Shown here one piece after another: positions 5,175 to 7,950 of a stretch of 7,950 nt of DNA. The position numbers were made by a program, and so were the translations under genes. The notes below the pieces were generated by a model, which worked only from the letters and a program-made list of their open reading frames with translations, did not search any database and was not told where the DNA came from. The stretch spans positions 2,124 to 10,073 of the forward strand of contig JAUMWZ010000044.1 of NCBI GenBank assembly GCA_030529405.1. Reading direction: 5' to 3'. This DNA comes from Bacteroides sp. Lineage in GTDB: Bacteria; Bacteroidota; Bacteroidia; Bacteroidales; Bacteroidaceae. Within the stretch, counting starts at the first letter, position 1, and every line of letters begins with the position of its first letter.

Positions 5175-7913
5175 ATGAATATGAGGCAATTTTTAATTTT
5201 ATGCTTAGCTTGCCTATTGTCTGTTACTAGTTTCGCACAACAAGATGTTGGGGCGAAAAACTACACCGTTAAAGGTATTGTTGTTGATAACAAAGAAAAG
5301 AAACCTTTAGCAGGAGTAAGCGTGGCAATAATAAAGCTAAACAGAACTGTGAAGACAAATATGTCTGGGGAGTTTACCTTTGATAAACTATCAAGCGGAG
5401 ATTATACTTTAGTAATAAGCGGAGTCGATATAGACAATAGCGTATTCACTTTTAGTCTGTTCGCTGAAAAGATGGTAAATCTTGGTAAAATAGAAGTAGA
5501 GAAAAGTTCAAAAGGGTTGGAAAACTCTGACCTTTTGGGCATAATTGATGAGAATGCAGTAGACAGTGATGGAGAAGGACAATCGCAAGAAATAAATAGT
5601 AAAGTTATTTTCTCTAATGACGTCTTCCTAAGTAAAGTTGCTTTCCAACTTTCTCCTTCTCGTTTTAGAGTAAGAGGATATGACAACACATACGAGAGAA
5701 AGTATATCAACGGTGTGAACTTTAATGACCAGCTACGCCAACAATTCAATTACTCGTCAGTAGGTGCGCTTAATGACGTCACAAGAAATGGAGATGTGGT
5801 GAATTATAACGACTATGCTAACTTCACATTTGGCTCTATCGGTGGAGCAGAGAATATAAATATGCGCGCTGCACGATATACAAAGGGAACGAAAGCAACA
5901 GTTTCTTATACCAACAGAAATTATTATCTTCGCTCTATGGTAACATATTCTACCGGACTGCAAGATAATGGTTGGGCTTTCACTGCTTCTGTAGGTGGTC
6001 GCTATTCGCATGAGGGTGCCATAGAAGGTACGTTCTACAGAAACCTTGCTTATGCTTTGTCTTTGGAAAAACAATGGAATGCTGGCAAACACAGCCTCTC
6101 TTTTGTGACTTTTGGCTCTCCAGTAGTAAGAGGTCAGCAAGGTAGCTCTTACCAAGAAGCAAACAACTTATTAAACAACAACCTATATAATCCTAACTGG
6201 GGATATCAGAATGGTAAGAAGAGAAATGCTAAAACAGTTACAGCATTTGACCCTACACTTATCGTCAGCCATGTATGGAAAATAAGTGACAAGTCTTCTC
6301 TTACAACAGGTATTGGTACTCATTATAGCAGATATGGAAATACAGCTATCAACTGGTATGATGCTCCTGACCCACGTCCTGACTATTACAGAGAAATGCC
6401 TTCTTATTTGACTTCTCCCGATTTGAGAGGAAGAAGAGAACTGTTGTGGAGAGCTAACGACACAGATATTACTCAAATAAATTGGGATAGAATGTATCTT
6501 GCCAACGCATTACAGTCAAATGGCGAGGCTTTGTATGTTCTTGAAGAAAGAAGAAGTGATATGTTTGAAACAACATTAAACTCAACTTTCAACACAGCTA
6601 TTAACGACAGAAATCATCTGTCAGCAGGAGTTGAGCTTAGAACATCTTTATCTCGTCAGTTCAAAACTCTTGATGATCTTCTTGGTGCTAAATATCTTTT
6701 AGACTATGACAAGTTTGCTGAGCAAGACTTCCATGGCGATAAGGATAAGATGCAAAATGACCTTCTACGTCCAAATAGAAAGGTTTGTGAGCAAGGTATC
6801 TTCGGTCACAACTTTGACATAAATATACATAAGGCTGGAGTATGGGCACAGAATAAGTACACCCTTCCTAGATTTGATATAAACTATGGGTTTAAGGTGG
6901 ACTATACTACTTTCTCAAGAAATGGAAAGATGAAGAATGGCAGATACCCAGACAACTCTTATGGCAGAGGAAAAGTACATTCTTTCTTTGATTTTGCAGT
7001 AAAAGCAGGTCTTACATATAAGATTAGCGGCCAACACTTCCTTAGAGGTAACATAAGCTATGGAACAGAGGCTCCTTTAGCAAACGTGGCTTACATATCG
7101 CCACGTGTTTCTGACAAATCTACTAATGATATGTCTAGCGGAAAAGTCCTTTCTGCCGACCTTAGCTATGTCTTTTCTACACGTTCACTAAATGGTAGAG
7201 TTTCTGTCTATCAAACTAATTTCTACGACCAAATGCACCGCACTTCATACTATCACAGTACACAACGCACATTTGTGAACCACTTACTTAGCGGAGTAAA
7301 CAGAGTAAATAGAGGTGTAGAATTAGGTGTTACATATAAGTTAGATAATAACTGGAGTTTTGATTTAGCTGGAAACATCGGCGAAAACTACTACAGCAAC
7401 AATCCTATGGGTGTTATAAACTCTGAAAATGGTAAGATAGACAACTTGGAAGAAAAGGTGTATATGAAGAATGTCTATGTTGGTGGTATTCCTCAAATGG
7501 CTGGTACTTTCGGTGTGAGATACTTCATCAACTATTGGTTTCTTGGAGCAAACTTGAACGGATTCGGAAGAACCTATATAGAAGCAACCCCTCAACGTCG
7601 TCTAGCATCAACTTATGCGTCAATAGACCCTAATGACAAGCAAGCGATGGAAGCGTATGAACACCTGACAACACAAGAAAGGCTTGGAGATTATTTGACT
7701 CTTGACTTGTCTTTAGGTAAGATTTTCTATTTGAAAAATAGAAACGTAATCAACTTGAACATATCTGTAGCTAACGTATTGAATAATACTAATGTTAAGA
7801 TAGGTGGATATGAACAAGGAAGAAGTGACTTCCAATATCCGAGAAGATTTGCGAATAAATATTTCTATATGCAAGGAATAAACTGTTTTATGAACTTAAG
7901 CTATCGTTTCTAA
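5175..7913 (+). CDS. TonB-dependent outer-membrane receptor with carboxypeptidase-regulatory-like N-terminal domain
   Basis: This is an outer-membrane active transporter, 912 residues from the chosen start. An in-frame ATG at 5124 lies in the loop of the preceding hairpin and would put LYPVLLWYLVRVLNK before the signal peptide. The ATG at 5175 (or 5181) instead gives a normal signal, MNMRQFLILCLACLLSVTSFA, probably cleaved after Ala21. Residues ~30-112 form a CarboxypepD_reg-like beta-sandwich (YTVKGIVVDNKEKKPLAGVSV, GEFTFDKLSSGDYTLVISG). The plug follows, with SPSRFRVRGYDNTYERKYINGVNFND starting at residue 161. The rest is rich in alternating aromatic strands, as in the 22-strand barrel, and ends in LSYRF with the C-terminal Phe typical of outer-membrane barrels. 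No SusD-like gene is present in the window. The substrate is unknown; import of nucleic-acid products is suggested only by the neighbouring nuclease. No clear TAnnTTTG box is seen upstream. Confidence 0.92.
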   Translation: MNMRQFLILCLACLLSVTSFAQQDVGAKNYTVKGIVVDNKEKKPLAGVSVAIIKLNRTVKTNMSGEFTFDKLSSGDYTLVISGVDIDNSVFTFSLFAEKMVNLGKIEVEKSSKGLENSDLLGIIDENAVDSDGEGQSQEINSKVIFSNDVFLSKVAFQLSPSRFRVRGYDNTYERKYINGVNFNDQLRQQFNYSSVGALNDVTRNGDVVNYNDYANFTFGSIGGAENINMRAARYTKGTKATVSYTNRNYYLRSMVTYSTGLQDNGWAFTASVGGRYSHEGAIEGTFYRNLAYALSLEKQWNAGKHSLSFVTFGSPVVRGQQGSSYQEANNLLNNNLYNPNWGYQNGKKRNAKTVTAFDPTLIVSHVWKISDKSSLTTGIGTHYSRYGNTAINWYDAPDPRPDYYREMPSYLTSPDLRGRRELLWRANDTDITQINWDRMYLANALQSNGEALYVLEERRSDMFETTLNSTFNTAINDRNHLSAGVELRTSLSRQFKTLDDLLGAKYLLDYDKFAEQDFHGDKDKMQNDLLRPNRKVCEQGIFGHNFDINIHKAGVWAQNKYTLPRFDINYGFKVDYTTFSRNGKMKNGRYPDNSYGRGKVHSFFDFAVKAGLTYKISGQHFLRGNISYGTEAPLANVAYISPRVSDKSTNDMSSGKVLSADLSYVFSTRSLNGRVSVYQTNFYDQMHRTSYYHSTQRTFVNHLLSGVNRVNRGVELGVTYKLDNNWSFDLAGNIGENYYSNNPMGVINSENGKIDNLEEKVYMKNVYVGGIPQMAGTFGVRYFINYWFLGANLNGFGRTYIEATPQRRLASTYASIDPNDKQAMEAYEHLTTQERLGDYLTLDLSLGKIFYLKNRNVINLNISVANVLNNTNVKIGGYEQGRSDFQYPRRFANKYFYMQGINCFMNLSYRF

Positions 7914-7914
7914 A

Positions 7915-7950
7915 CGATATATAGTTAGTTTATAAAGTATATATGGTTGA
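7915..7950 (+). repeat. Array 3 of 22-bp repeats, cut by window end
   Basis: Two units starting at 7915 (CGATATATAGTTAG) and 7937 (GTATATATGGTTGA) are exactly 22 bp apart and share the TATATRGTT core of arrays 1 and 2 in the same orientation. The first begins 2 nt after the receptor stop codon, as array 2 does after the nuclease stop. The second unit is truncated by the window edge, so the array length is unknown. Confidence 0.6.

Noticed and set aside
5402..6476. Several minus-strand frames of 60-132 codons within the receptor gene
   Set aside because: They are shadows of the strongly supported receptor frame; their products show no domains or plausible signals.

Overview
This AT-rich window looks like a Bacteroidota chromosome, most likely Bacteroidales. 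The evidence is two fimbrillin-like (Mfa/FimA-type) lipoproteins, a TonB-dependent receptor with an N-terminal carboxypeptidase-regulatory-like domain, start sites without clear Shine-Dalgarno sequences, and promoter boxes of the Bacteroidetes TAnnTTTG type. The genus cannot be fixed from sequence reading alone.

Layout: positions 1-941 (minus strand) hold the N-terminal half of a long-chain acyl-CoA synthetase, cut by the window edge. A gene-poor divergent intergenic region of about 950 bp follows (942-1897). It carries a phased array of degenerate 22-bp repeats, an 18-bp-stem hairpin, a GT-rich tract with no convincing gene, and a good promoter for the next gene. Three genes then run rightward. 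First is a surface lipoprotein that fuses a fimbrillin-like N-terminal module to a DNA/RNA non-specific endonuclease (1898-3487). Second is a paralogous fimbrillin-like lipoprotein with a different C-terminal domain, probably a beta-sandwich (3630-5078). Third is a TonB-dependent outer-membrane receptor (5175-7913). A hairpin terminator or attenuator separates the second and third. Further 22-bp repeat arrays begin 2 nt after the stop codons of the nuclease and receptor genes; the last is cut by the window end.

Inference: the three rightward genes could form a surface system that degrades extracellular nucleic acid and imports the products. The nuclease would cut, the sister lipoprotein would bind or hold substrate, and the receptor would import fragments. 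No SusD-like partner is present in the window. The two points most worth following are the shared fimbrillin module carrying swapped C-terminal domains, and the intergenic 22-bp repeat family, whose core is a dyad spaced about two DNA turns apart.
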